DNA of 64,000 nucleotides from Hermatobates lingyangjiaoensis (GCA_026182355.1 JAPFBL010001930.1:1-64000); one strand, 5' to 3'; positions 12,388 through 24,070 are shown, counted from the stretch's first letter. Translations and numbers: made by a program. The notes: generated by a model from the sequence alone, not told the origin.

Positions 12388-12968
12388 AAACAAATTATAA
12401 GTAATATAATTATTAGTATAATTAAATTATTTAGCAGTTAAACTTCTGTTTTTTTATTTTAGAAGAATTTGTTTACTGTATTTCAGTTGACAGTATACGA
12501 GTTAAAAAAACATCTGGAGTAGCCTACACTCAAATTTACTAGAAGTAAAGATAATACCAAACTTCTTGATAACCAATTGATTTTTTGTTTTATTTTTATT
12601 TAACTATAATTATGAATTAAATAAATTCATTAGCTCCGACCATTTCTGTGGAAATCCTGTTCTAATCGGTTTAATATGGAGTATATTGGTTTGTGTTCTA
12701 GTTGATCTAATATCACCCCATTGGTTTGGGATCGGATAAGTAGGTTTCTTATATTTTCTACGTAAATGTCTAGAAAAAAATATGATCTAATTGACCACTT
12801 CAATTAGTTGTTACTAAGTCTTGTTCTAATAAGAAATATAACTTATATTATCTTAAAAAACACAAAATAAATGAACTGAAATAATAAACAAATTCTTATA
12901 AAACAAAAAAATAGTAAGTTTAACTGCTAAATAATTTTATTATACTAATAATTATATTACTTATATTT
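12388..12968. repeat. Long inverted repeat with R-terminus in the loop
   Basis: The arms at about 12388-12490 and 12860-12968 are reverse complements (landmarks TATAATTATTAGTATAATT and TTTAGCAGTTAAACTT). The 370-base loop holds a copy of the R terminal box (ACATCTGGAGTAGCCTACAC) followed by a CTTCTTGATAACC stretch that also follows R at about 21075. It is likely a foldback element or two head-to-head copies; the class is unknown. Confidence 0.7.
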
Positions 12969-12969
12969 T

Positions 12970-14640
12970 GTTAAATATCATTGTGTTAAATAACAATACA
13001 GCTGTTCGTTTGATATTGTAGTTACGAATAACTAACACGAAGATATTGCCTATATGCCTCTTATATTTTCCATCTAGAAGAAGATTTGATTAAGGATAAC
13101 TATTATCCTTCTAACATGACTGCCTAACATAGAAAACTTAAATCATCAACCAAAGCACACATAAGTATCTAACTAGAAATGAAGTCTGTACAAATCTCAA
13201 CAAAAAACTGCAGAACAGGCACCAATCGTGAAACCAAAGGGATTTTTAATAGTATTAATTAAAATCATACCTATTAAACAATGTTAATTGAAATGCAAGC
13301 CATTAACTTAAAATGACGGCAATCAATAGACTGTGATCAAAGTTTGGTACACTGCTACATACAAAATGAGTACTTGAGTCACACAGAAAAGGTGTTACTA
13401 TATGATTAGTATCAATTAATTAAAAGTATAAAGTATTAAAAGGAACTAACATTGTCAGGAACTATTTTTAAAATGTATAAGAGTTTAATTATTATTGGAC
13501 CTATACAGTAAGTATTAACGATATATTCAGACAATAAGTTCAATCCTGTTTTAAATGCTGGAGCAACAACAGAATGTACCTTGGTTTCAGAATTACGGTT
13601 TTTTAATAAAAACAACTTATATTAAATTAAAAATGATAAAAGACGATGACAGTGACCAAGTTTTACTGAATACTCCTAATATAAACTATTGGGTTCATAC
13701 TGTATAGTCAAGACCATTCTCATAGCTTGTTTGAAATCCATGTATTACTTTTCCCATAGTTTTGCTCTAAAAATAGACGACACAGAAAGCCTAGCATACA
13801 ACAATGGAAAGCATTTCAATTAGTCTGTTCTGTCTGTTCTAATGAATGCAATACAAGTTATATTCTCTGTAGAATTTATACAACTGATCAGGAATATGTT
13901 GTTAAACGTCATGAACTGAATGGACAGGGACAACTTAATGCAGAAGTGTACTGACAAAGGAATTTGCTTAACACGACCTTTGAAATTCCTCACGTTCAAA
14001 ATAAACCTCGAACTCAACAATCTTAACTGGTCAAATCCTTGGACTAGACTAGGTAACACTATAATGAGAGTTTGACTTTAAACCTGGAAAATTGATCGAA
14101 TCCCGATTCCATAGTATACCAATTCTTATATTTCAACTATAACACATGATTATCTTTCTTCTTTTTGAGGTGTAACAAAATTCCTCTGAAGAATTTGTAT
14201 ATATACTGATCATACTGACGTTTAAATGTTTTAAACGTCATATTGAAATGGAAAGGGCATTAATGCAGAAGGACTGGCAAGAATATGTTTCCACCTTGGT
14301 CTCCCTCAGTTCAAAACAAACCTCGACTCACCATCAATGCTGGCTATATTTAGCGGGCAGCTTGTGCCTTCTAAACTTACCTCTTCCAGAGTAGCACCAG
14401 TTGTAAAACCTACCAGTCGTAACTCTTCTAACCTAATTCTAATTACATCGTCCCAACATTCCTTCGGTGGGTTTAATCGGTTAAAATTTACAGATTGAAG
14501 CGAATATTAATGTAAATAAATATTTAGTTTCCCATAAAAATTCCAAAATTTTAATAAAATACGAGTATATTAAAAGAACATTTTTATTTTAGAAAATGTT
14601 TCAACTATAACAGTTAATGATCATTTCTGTCATTATATAT
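12970..14640. other. AT-rich DNA with two diverged copies of a 200-bp unit
   Basis: Stretches at about 13839-14055 and 14176-14345 share landmarks in the same order: CGTCAT, a GGAAAGGG/GGACAGGG run, TTAATGCAGAAG, CAAAACAAACCTCGA/AAAATAAACCTCGA, and AACTGG/ATGCTGG. They look like an old tandem or dispersed duplication. No coding function is evident. Confidence 0.4.
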
Positions 14641-14645
14641 ATACA

Positions 14646-14890
14646 TGATCAAACAACAATATGAAATGGAAAAAAATATTAAGATTTTTCAACCACAAAA
14701 GGCGGTCTGGTCTTTGTCAGAGTCAAAAACCCTCGATCTTGCAGGCGATTTTCCGATCCGATTCCACATTCAACGTTTTCAATTTCAATTTATACGAGCT
14801 TTAGACCATAATTACATTGGTTATCATGACGTAAAATTTCGATTGTGGACGGATGCCTATATAGTCTTCCTTAGTGGGTTGCGTTTTTGA
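14646..14890. mobile_element. Foldback family G, left-arm fragment
   Basis: GATCAAACAACAATATGAAA, then AAGATTTTTCAACC and a GTCAGAGTCAAAAACC stretch match the left arm of family G. The right arm is missing, so this is a partial copy. The open frame at 14645-14890 is simply read through it. Confidence 0.55.
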
Positions 14891-15049
14891 CAATACCAGC
14901 TTACAAGAAGACTTACTGTCAATTTATATGAATATACATATATATGAACTATATATAATGAACAAAATGAAACAAAACAAAATGAACTAAGCAGTTGTTA
15001 ATGAAATATAAAGTTGTTAATAGTACTCAGAGTTTTAGTGAATGTGGTA

Positions 15050-15178
15050 TCTGTCTATATCTATATCTATAGTTTCCATAACAGGGATTTGGGTCACCAA
15101 GCGCACTTGCGAAATGATTATATATATATATATATTATATACTTATATATGTTATATATAACTAATATATATATGTAA
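15050..15178. repeat. TA-rich simple repeats
   Basis: Runs of TATATC at 15052-15075 and of AT/TATA at 15118-15175 immediately flank the foldback at 15178. Confidence 0.85.
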
Positions 15179-15430
15179 ACAAAGAAACATAGAGAAATCA
15201 AAATAACACACTTACAGTCTCTAATTTTCGGTTTGAACCGTCTTCAGGAGACTGTATAAGTAGAGGGAAAACTTTCAGTTGCGCACTAGTTCCAGAGACA
15301 GGAGGTCTCCAATCCTGGTCTCTGAACCAGTGCGCTGGTTTCCCTCTCTTATCTCCCCTGAAGACGGTTCAAACCGAAAATTAGAGACTGTAAGTGTGTT
15401 CTTTTGATTTCTCTATGTTTCTTTGTCTAT
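15178..15430. mobile_element. Foldback element, family C
   Basis: The arms 15178-15250 and 15351-15428 are almost perfect reverse complements (AAACAAAGAAACATAGAGAA to its complement). Both carry the ribozyme-like signature CTGAAGAC, GGTT/AACC hairpin, GAAAATT, minus strand at 15247-15225 and plus strand at 15358-15380. The loop contains a second smaller inverted repeat around GGTCTCC/AGGTCTC. It is inferred to be Penelope-derived; no coding sequence is present. Confidence 0.7.
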
Positions 15431-15449
15431 ATTGAACTATATATATATA

Positions 15450-17922
15450 TATATTACATAAAGAAAAAATATTATATAAAGGTATAATGAAACTATCTAC
15501 GAAGGACAACACGTAAATTACGAAAAAAAAGTGAAATAACTCACTTTACTATCTCGACTATCGTTATCATAAGGAGAAGAAGTACCTGCTGGGCGGTCAG
15601 GCAAAGACTGGGAAAGAAGAAGTTAGTTAAAATCTTGTAAAGAGTGAAATCTTGTGTTTTAGAATAGTTTATATAGATTAATATTTGCATTAATCTTTGA
15701 AATCAACACTGTTATCCTTGATAAAGTCATAAAAACATGAAATTTGTAAATTATTTTAGTCATCAACACTTAAGTTATAAAGGAGAGAGTGTGGAATTTG
15801 AAAATGTATGTATGAAGACATGATGGTATTAAAAAAATGTAACGGAATTATTATTAAAAAAACATTTTTAACAGAAAAAACTGGAAGCGGTTCGAGGCTC
15901 AGTTTAGTAAACCAGTTTTTTTACGCTGTGTTTGTTCTCTGAAGGGAAGTCTTGGTTCATGGTCATATATCATTCAACTATGATTGAGTTTTTATAAATG
16001 GCAATACAGTAGTTCTTTCATTACAGGAAAAAATCTTTCATTCCAATGCATTAAGTTATATGTATAGCTTATGCAATCCAATTAGAATATAAATTATACA
16101 TAAGGTATATCCAACTAGACATACTAAAAGGTATGAGTAACTTATATCACTCCAACTGTTTTTTTGTATTCTTTTTTTATTGTAACATAAGAAAAATAAA
16201 CTAACTTGTGCCCATTGTGCTTTCTGAAATAGCATTCTTTGTATTCCTGTCTATACTAGTATATATTACTTAAAAAATTTTAAGTAATATGTTTTTTTCT
16301 GGTTTCATAAAATTCGTTGAAAATTTTTATTAATAGACTAAACAAAAAATCATCAGTTTGGCTATCCTCAGTAATTTATTAATGAAGTAAATCACATTGT
16401 CTTCACAGATTAAGGTATCTTCTTCAAGAAATAAACCAGAGAACCATATTAATGTAATAATTCCTGTTCAAACTTATGTTTATTAATAAGTGAAATATGA
16501 GATATTTCAGGGCAAGTACTTTTACCTAAGTATTGATTATGTTAAAACATATATTTTAAAAAGTATAAATTAATTAATCTGATTTGGTATTTTCTTGGTT
16601 TCTTCTTTCAAGAAAAGTTGGGAAATTTAGGAGCTATTATAAAAATTCTTACATATTCGCTAGCAAATGGAATCTGAGATTCATATTAATTATGAATAAT
16701 GGTTCAAACCGTACTTACTTGATATATAACATATATATTTATTACTAAAAGGAATATGAAATTTATCACAACAATACAGGAAATTATTGCATTAAATCAG
16801 ATAACATAGGTGGTACAGACTCACAAACCAAGTATGTATTTTTAATCGTTAAGTATATTTAACGTGTCATTAATTTTATTAAAGGTTCCACTCTGTGATA
16901 AGACCTGCTACTTTTGTAAGAGATATTTATATACCCTGAACTTTGAGTAAGCCAAAAAGGCTAATGATACATTGTCGGAGACGTAATAAAAATTGAATAA
17001 TTATACAATGATACTCCAAAAATATTGATTTTCAAGATGTCATAAAAATAATATCAACAAAGTAGTTAAGATGTTATAAGGTATAAATCAGCTAATTATG
17101 CCAAAGTGTTAACATATTTCAGTTTGTCTATAATTACAGAAAGGGAAATTTGATTAAGGTAATGAATAAATATGTTAGCAGTCGACAGTGTTATTAAGCG
17201 AGTCGCGAAGCTAATGGAGTGAGTGAATTGACTTCGGAGTAACATGCCTTATTAGGCCAATTTTTATCTGAACCTGTTATGCAAATCACAAAAGTTCGTG
17301 TGATGACAGTGTATACCTTGAGTTGTAGCAACTCGTCTGAAATTGAACTAGATGCTACTATTGTAAAGGTCCTCACATTTTCTAAATACATTCGATTCGT
17401 GCATGGTGACGATGTTTAAGAATAAAGAAAAAATAAACATATATCGCAAGAATTAGTTATGAAGGAATGAAGCTAAGACTAACATTAGAAATATCGTTGT
17501 AGTTAAATGTCCGACAGCTAAATGAATTCCTTAGTTACAATGTGGATAACAATTCGCTAAATGCGTACGATAGACTAATTAGAGCAATAATTACCACGCA
17601 TTTTATCTTATTTAAAGAGATTCTCATACCAGATTCAATTTTTCTTCTTATTCAATGTTATATTTGTTCCAAGTTTACTCAATTTTAATTCTAATTTAAC
17701 GTTAATGGATGAAAAAAAAAACGATTTAAAGTTTCAATAAATTATTGCACATTTTAAATCAGTTGAGGTCAAAATAATTCCAGACTAAGCAGCAAAATTT
17801 ACTCAAAAATAAGGCTTTTTTTTGCACTCCAGCTCAAGATAAGAAATTATTACGGCTTTCCAGGCTCGGGATCACATATTATAAAGTTATTATTAGAAAA
17901 TAACTGTACTAGTGAAGTTTAA

Positions 17923-17960
<38 letters not shown>
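15450..17960. other. AT-rich DNA, no supported gene
   Basis: A plus-strand run at about 17230-17418 has an open frame ending in TAA with moderately protein-like composition (it contains LLGQFLSEPVMQITK), but no start or splice sites and no clear family. The rest shows nothing recognisable. Confidence 0.35.

Positions 17961-17963
<3 letters not shown>
17920..17963. repeat. (AT)n microsatellite
   Basis: An uninterrupted TA run of about 40 bases directly before a family G foldback. Confidence 0.95.
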
Positions 17964-17966
<3 letters not shown>

Positions 17967-18168
17967 AGATTTCTCATCAACACGTGAAATAACAATCCAT
18001 GATCAAACCACATTATGAAATGGGAAAACAAGACTAAGATACGAGTATTTCAACTGTAACAAGCGAGTCTTTCAACATTATGGGTTTTTGACTCAGACGA
18101 AGACCGCTTGTTAAGGTTGAAAGATTTTAGTCTTGTTTTCCCATTTCATATTGTGGTTTGATCATATA
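17963..18168. mobile_element. Foldback family G (copy 2, first of three in tandem)
   Basis: AAAAGATTTCTCATCAACACG, GATCAAACCACATTATGAAA and the complementary end TTGTGGTTTGATCAT bound it. The inner right arm carries CAGACGA, an ACCGC...GGT hairpin and GAAAG at 18093-18124. Confidence 0.7.
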
Positions 18169-18181
18169 TGTATATATCATA

Positions 18182-18390
18182 ATATTTCACAATAAACACG
18201 TGACACAGCAATCAATGTTCAAACCGCAATAAGAAATGGGAAAAAAGACAAAGATCATTCAACGGTAACAAGTGGTCTTCGTCAGAGTCAAGTTTTAGTT
18301 GAGTTGGGTTTTGACCCTGAAGACCGCTTGTTGCGGTTGAAAGATCTTAATCTTTTTTCCCCATTTCTAACTGTGGATTGAACATTTATG
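18182..18390. mobile_element. Foldback family G (copy 3)
   Basis: A second unit directly downstream with diverged termini (GTTCAAACCGCAATAAG to the complement ending GGATTGAACAT). The motif at 18317-18343 reads CTGAAG, ACCGC/GCGGT hairpin, then TGAAAG, the best-paired stem of the family. Confidence 0.65.
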
Positions 18391-18399
18391 TATACAAGA

Positions 18400-18605
18400 T
18401 TTCACATAAACACGTGAAATAACAATTAATGATTAAACCGCAATATGGAATGGGAAAAAATGACTAAGATCTTTCAACCGTAACAATCGGTCTTCGTCAG
18501 AGTTAAAAATCCAACGACTAAACCCAGTAGGAAATTTAGAAATAAAACTAAGATCTTTCAACCAAAACAACTGGTCTTCATCAGAGTCAAACTCCAACTG
18601 ACTAA
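18400..18605. mobile_element. Foldback family G (copy 4, left arm duplicated)
   Basis: AAGATTTCACATAAACACGTG and GATTAAACCGCAATATGG start the unit. Its inner arm (AAGATCTTTCAACC to GTCAGAGT) is then repeated as AAGATCTTTCAACC to CATCAGAGTC at 18549-18588 instead of the complementary right arm. Confidence 0.55.
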
Positions 18606-19938
18606 TTTAATTTCGTATGACTGTTTCTTTAAATAAGATAAGTGACTTTCAAGCCATAAACATTTCTTTCATCGGTTTGACTAGGAGTATTTGTTTTAGT
18701 TTAAACATTTTAGCCTTATTTCTTACTGTAATTTAGACGTTGATTTTTATTTCACGTGTTTACTGTTAATTCAGTATATATTCATACATAATTAAGGACA
18801 ACTAATACGCATATAACATTACCGACAAAGACACCATTCAGTATTTCGACATGTGTCATAATCAGGAAGAGATTTTATCTCATTGAAGGAGATTTTCATA
18901 TCAGATTCATTCTTTTTTTTTTTTTCAATGCCATATTTGTTCCCTATTTACCTAATTTTACTTCAAAACTAGATAGAAAGCTGTTTAAAAATCTCGGCTG
19001 TTGGAGGAGATTGTACGTATTTCTTGACTTGTTTGCTTTCATTTTTTTGCCTATTTCTTTGCTTACTCACTCTTGGCTTAACAAAGCCGTTCGCAAACCT
19101 ATGACAGACTCATGAGCACCTGAGGCTGTGACAGAGAACCAAGGTCGCACGTCATCTGAACCTGCCCTCGCATCATTCATCAAACTTCGTGTTCCATTAA
19201 TCCAGTGATAATATCTTAACCTTAGTAAAGTTAAAAAAATATGACATATTTACAATTAAGTTAAAAGTAATCAACAGAAAATCAACGACAGAGAAATTTG
19301 GTCGTTAATTATAAACTAGTAATATTAAATGATAAATCGTGAGCAGTGAAATTATTTATGTTGTATTTCCTCATATGTATTAGGAATCCAAGGTGAAATC
19401 CAGTCTTGACACAAATAGTGTTTATATATTTAATCAAAGCGTTTCAAACACCTTGTTTTCATCCGATTTAACGGAAAGATGGCATATAGTCGGAATTTAA
19501 GAGAGCATTAACTTTCAAAACTCTATACCAAAAAAAGTTAAAGCCAGCTATATTTACGGGAAACTACATCCTTCAGTTAAATCAGATATAATCTGACGCG
19601 ATGTTTTATATATAAAGCTCTTGTAATAAAGACTGGATTAGTATTACGTATTCCTATCATTAAACTGGTAACTAATGGCCCAACACATACAATGATTACT
19701 TTTATAGTTTATTACATTGTATATTATAACGGTACTCTTTCGACAGTTATAATATAACAATAATAAAACAAATAAACAGTCACAATAATAAAACAAACAA
19801 CCTTGTTTGTTTTATTTCACGTTCCTCGGCCTTTCGGCCACACCGTGATACATTATGATCAACCATACGGTGTGCCTGTGTTCTGTCCAATTTTTCAAAA
19901 TCACTCATAATTTAAATTATTTTTACATTTTATTGCAC

Positions 19939-19970
<32 letters not shown>
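18605..19970. other. AT-rich DNA with an isolated hammerhead-like motif
   Basis: On the minus strand at 18865-18843 the sequence reads CTGATTA, GACA/TGTC hairpin, GAAAT. It resembles the cores in the neighbouring foldbacks but I find no inverted arm beside it. The stretch 19075-19200 is relatively GC-rich without an open frame. A TA run lies at 19940-19975. Confidence 0.4.
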
Positions 19971-19973
<3 letters not shown>

Positions 19974-19975
<2 letters not shown>

Positions 19976-20634
19976 TCATTAAAGATCTTGCCAACATTAA
20001 GTTTAGTATGTTTCCTACATACCTTTTCAAGGTTTCGAATGCTACCTTTCCATCTCTGTGGTACCATATAAATTAACTCACCGATTTTTTATCTTTCATT
20101 GTATTTTTCATATTACATTTCCGACGTTTCGGTCTACGTTGACCATTTTCAAGGATTCTATATACAAGGTTTTTTAAACAATTCTAATAAATACTTATTT
20201 ACAATGACAATGTAGTTTTCTGCGAAATATTAATTGAATAAATCAAATGTGTATCCAAAATCTTGTGGATACACATCCACCTTCCCATTTTAATTTGGTA
20301 TGAAATTTTCATGAACATAATCGTATTGAAGATTGTCATAAACTTCATTGTCATAATCAAAAATAAGTTAAGTTTAAATAAGTCATATTTAAAAATCTGA
20401 ATATTATAAACAATTTATTAGAATTGTTTAAAAAAACCTTGTATATAGAATCCTTGAAAATGATCAACGTAGACCGAAACGTCGGAAATGTAATATGAAA
20501 AATACAATGAAAGATAAAAAAATCGGTGAGTTAATTTATATGGTACCACAGAGATGGAAAGGTAGCATTCGAAACCTTGAAAAGGTATGTAGGAAACATA
20601 CTAAACTTAATGTTGGCAAGATCTTTAATGAGGT
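19974..20634. mobile_element. Penelope-like element E, inverted terminal pair
   Basis: The arms 19974-20192 and 20415-20634 are near-identical reverse complements. Both contain, reading outward, CCTTGAAAAT, a GGTC/GACC hairpin and GAAACGTCGG (minus strand 20154-20126; plus strand 20452-20480), followed by the start of an open frame. The 220-base spacer is itself repeated directly at 20827-21023. The arrangement fits two opposed 5' ends of a Penelope-like element with hammerhead-like pseudo-LTRs. Confidence 0.65.
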
Positions 20635-20672
20635 ATGTTTAAAAGAAGGTCTGCTCCCAAAGTATACCAATA

Positions 20673-20690
<18 letters not shown>
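20495..20690 (+). pseudogene. N-terminal fragment of a Penelope-like polyprotein
   Basis: Beginning 15 bases after the GAAACGTCGG box, this frame reads from MKNTMKDKKIGELIYMVPQR to CLKEGLLPKYTNIY. The pattern of basic helices followed by a cysteine, then LLPKYTNI, resembles the N-terminal region of Penelope-like polyproteins, where a LxPKF/Y-type segment precedes the reverse transcriptase. It then runs into a TA microsatellite, so the remainder is lost. The same peptide is encoded on the minus strand of the opposite arm (about 20110-19980). Identification is by pattern only; no catalytic motif is present. Confidence 0.45.

Positions 20691-20726
<36 letters not shown>
20668..20726. repeat. (AT)n microsatellite
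   Basis: An almost pure TA run interrupted by two CATA units. It separates element E from an R repeat copy. Confidence 0.95.
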
Positions 20727-20729
<3 letters not shown>

Positions 20730-20744
20730 AAAAAAAGTTGTTTA

Positions 20745-21050
20745 AAAACATATTTCAGCCAAAAAATGGTGACTTTTCCATTATGAAATATTTGCCAAAA
20801 ACAATAGGATACATCTACATTATAGAATGTAGTTTTCTGCGAAATATTAATTGAATAAATCAAAGGGTATTGTGTATCCAAAATCTTGTGGATACACATC
20901 CACCTTCCCATTTTAATTTGGTATGAAATTTTCATGAACATAATCGTATTGAAGATTGTCATAAACTTCATTGTCATAATCAAAAATAAGTTAAGTTTAA
21001 ATAAGTCATATTTAAAAATCTGAAGTGGTCTACACTCAGCTTTACCATAA
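20745..21050 (-). repeat. Repeat R, partial copy
   Basis: Landmarks in reverse orientation: AAAAAATGGTGACTTTTCC (the GGGAAAGT area), AACAATAGGATACAT, and the terminal GTGGTCTACACTCAG box. Confidence 0.6.
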
Positions 21051-21309
21051 TTAAATATAGTGTTAAAGTTCTTGATAACCGTTTGATTTTTGGCTTTATT
21101 TTAGTGTTGTTGTGGTGTAGACGTAACTGAGAGACTGTTATCCGAAAGTTAAAGATAGACAAACGGAAATTTTAAAGTTTCCCTTATATATACTCTTTTT
21201 TCTAGGTATCCATATGGGAATCAGCTATTTACACCACTTTTATTGAACATTTTGACCTGTTAGTATATCATACTCGAGCCGTTTGTTAAAATCAGAAGCA
21301 ATCTAGTGA

Positions 21310-22800
21310 ATGTACCAGTGTACCTCTTATGACTGTATATGTAAACCTCGCCACGATTGAGGAGACCCTTCATAATCTTAGGGGATATTGGGGGTTTCTC
21401 GTAAGGCGTAGTATTTGTGTTCAGCCATACCATCTGTGCTCCACGCTTTTGGTGGAAGTAGTCTATCGACTACGTCATTATACGGCTTCAGAGAATAAAA
21501 CTAGTTTCGGAATGGTCTTCATTTTACAAGCTTCACTGGTTAGTTTATGAGTTGTTTTGTTCTCAGGTATTCCACAGTGACTAGGAATCCGCTGGAAAAG
21601 TATATTTTTCTTTAGTCAATTTTGTTACTCGCAAGAAGAGATAATCAATAGCCTTTGGGTTAGAAAGGTTTTTAATGGAACTTTAGAATCCACAAAGAAG
21701 CACACGTTATGAATCTCTAAGCCTTAAAAAAAAGAACAATGCTGCATTTAGGGTCACTAATTTATTATTTGTGTCAGAAGAGGTGTCACATAGTAACGAA
21801 AATGACTGCAGTTACAGAGCAGTATAATGATTCAGCAGCGACTTTCTGATTAACTTTAGCTACCAAGCTATTGCTGTACATCTTAGTGAAATAAACATAT
21901 TTTTCATCAGTGAGTTCCATTAAAATTGCTTTTGAGAGTGTTGAATTATAAAAATTTTCAAACTGGATTTCATTTCTCCCCGTCGCCAAGAAGGGATTTT
22001 TAGATCAGTAAGGAGTTTCTTATAACGTTGAATATTAGAACTTGAAGTTTGTTTATGTGAATTTTCTCCACTTAAACTCTCATTCATTCATATAAAAAGT
22101 CATAACCTGACACAGAACGGATAGAGCAGCCTTACAACGTCCACGTCCTAGTCTCTATACCATTACTTTATGTGTATACGATCTACTCATACCCTTTTTG
22201 ATCCCATGATTAACATGGACGTTTCACAGGTTTCCCAATGGATCTTGGTTCTCACAAACGTAGGGTTTGCGTTAAAGGGGATATCTTTATCGTTGATGTA
22301 CTACAACGTTGAGGAGCTCATATCTCGCGCTGGCTGAAGGATAGCAGGATTCTGTTTCGGCTATGGAGATGACTAGCATCCACTTAGACCAACTGAGGAC
22401 AATATTGAGAGATTCTGTCTTGTAGTGGTTCTGGACTTGTCGTAATCGAAACCCTATCATTAAAAGCAAAAAAATTTGATATCTTAGAGTGGAAAGTTTT
22501 TTCTAGATAGTAAAATATCGATAAAACTGTTGCACAATAACCAATTTTGTCAATTAATGTTCAGAATGATTCCTATGGGAGAGGGTATAGTTTATTTTCG
22601 TTCCAATAATCATAAAAAATTTTAATTTCTATACATTTTAAAGAATTACCGTTCGGGTAATCTTATCAAATGCGGCATGAAAGTCAATTAGGGCTGAAGG
22701 TATTCATATCATTAGAAAAACCTTTATGTATAACTTCTTTTAAAGACAGAACAGCATCATACTGACCACCTTTTGGTCAGAATTAGTACTGGGAAGATTG
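21310..22800 (-). pseudogene. Non-LTR retrotransposon relic (RT and RNase H)
   Basis: Read on the minus strand, about 22790-22650 encodes a decayed reverse transcriptase with a DAVLSLKEVIHKG-like segment and the motif-A block ALIDFHAAFDKI, whose aspartate is the first catalytic residue. About 1 kb further comes an RNase H domain with a VDSK aspartate segment near 21690 and IPSHCGIPENK near 21580, the conserved histidine block of Jockey/I-type elements. The tail ends near 21310. Order and spacing fit one element, but stops and frameshifts are frequent. The RNase H and tail part is repeated in inverted orientation at 26070-26580. Confidence 0.75.
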
Positions 22801-23104
22801 AGGATATTATTTTTTTCCTTAAACGAAGCGGATGTTGACTAGTAGTTCAAGAAGTTTTTCCAGAGATGCCAGAGAGAAGACAGGTGATACAGATGGAGAA
22901 TAAAAATTATCTGTCAATTGATGTCATCTTCTACAAATTGTTTTTGCTCTGGTTTACATTTTGCAAATAATTATTTATTTATAGCCTTCGATTTGTATTT
23001 ATAACTGTCAGGATAATATCGGATTTTGCAAAAATAAAATGACACCTTCAATTGTTATGATACTGATATGGTACAATTTGGCTTTGATAAGGAATAAGTT
23101 GGTT

Positions 23105-23330
23105 ATTTGAAATGTAAATGTTGGGCACGCCGTAGGTAAGGATGCTCCTGCTGATCTGCTCTAGAACATTGACCTGTCGCCCTACAAGGCATGGTGCCGG
23201 ACTCCTCTACCCCACACTCACTTAGTCAGACTGACTGCCCACGTCCTCTCCCTCCACTCATTCCGTGTACCCACTTTATTATTTCATTTTATAAACTCAC
23301 TCTCTCCTGAAATCTCTATTATGTCATAAA
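23105..23330. other. GC-richer spacer
   Basis: This C-rich segment (GGCACGCCGTAGGTAAGG and GTCGCCCTACAAGGCATGG) lies between the non-LTR and Helitron relics. It has no sustained open frame. It may be another transposon piece, but nothing specific can be claimed. Confidence 0.25.
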
Positions 23331-23529
23331 AGAAGGGTTGTTATTGGTTTAGGCGACCTCTTCCTAGCGAGTATTTTTCCATCTAAAATAAATTCAGTTG
23401 GTAGTATTTTTTGCTATACCACATTAAACAAAACAAAAAAAAATGTGACTAGACTTCAAATCTAGTGTTAAGCAAATGCCTCTGTATACACTACATTAGC
23501 TGTCTGTCCTTCAGGTTCATAGAAGAACA

Positions 23530-24070
23530 AACAGTTGGAACTCTGACCCTTGAGCAAGTAAACTACAGTTGACCATGTGAGAAAAACTTGGTCTCGCTAA
23601 CTTGAATTCCTGCGTTAGATAAAGTTTCCCCTTGCGACTTAGTTAACGTCATTGCGAAATAGACTCTGACGGGACTTTGTAATAATTTCAATGGAAACAG
23701 ATAGTGGTTTGGTGTCAATGGTTTGGATGGTATAGACACAGACTCCCCAGTACCACACCCAGTCATGATGTCTGCCTCTATGGCATACCTGTGCAGAGCA
23801 CGAACTCAGAGTCGTGTCCCGTTGCACAGTTTTCCCGGGGCATGATATTTGTTACTGCTACTAAATTGCAGCATGATTGGTGCACCTACTTTAAGTTTTT
23901 ACTCATGAGCAGGCAGTTCAGGAGAAAGAAATTCAGAGTCAAGAAATTCAGTTGGATAATGAACTGCTTCCTCATCACTAATCACTCTCTTTACTGACTT
24001 GTAAGTTCTTTCCTCGGCTTGATATAGCGTAAAAACTTGTTTGCTGATTTCTGGTAAACACCTTTTCAAT
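23530..24070 (-). pseudogene. Helitron (PIF1-like) helicase C-terminal relic
   Basis: Minus-strand translation gives, in order: LPEISKQVFTLYQAEERTY; EEAVHYPTEFL; an in-frame stop; KLKVGAPIMLQFSSSNKY; KLCNGTRL; then MTGCGTGESVSIPSKPL; and finally PVRVYFAMTLTKSQGETLS with FSHGQL. These match the last third of the SF1 helicase domain of Helitron Rep-Hel proteins, including the late VYxAMTxxKSQGxT block and the FSHGQL box normally followed by YVALSR. Stops occur after HE (near 23909) and after GQL (near 23563). No Helitron end (CTRR with hairpin) was found nearby. Confidence 0.85.

Larger units (their letters stand above)
20209..21023 (+). repeat. Near-identical 195-bp direct repeats
   Basis: The segment 20209-20400 (from GTAGTTTTCTGCGAAATATT to CATATTTAAAAATCTGAA) recurs at 20827-21023 with one small insertion (AGGGTATTG). 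The second copy is embedded in a minus-oriented R repeat, so the first is probably an R piece duplicated when element E formed. Confidence 0.8.

Noticed and set aside
15118..15175. Possible origin or structured regulatory site
   Set aside because: It is an ordinary TA microsatellite; similar runs occur at five other places beside insertions.
17194..17418. Protein-like frames on both strands
   Set aside because: No start, splice sites or clear family. The LLGQFLSEPVMQ stretch only vaguely recalls L27-type helices.
20536..20983. Minus-strand frames of 71 and 114 codons with Tyr-Ile repeats
   Set aside because: They read through the TA microsatellite and oppose the better-supported plus-strand fragment.
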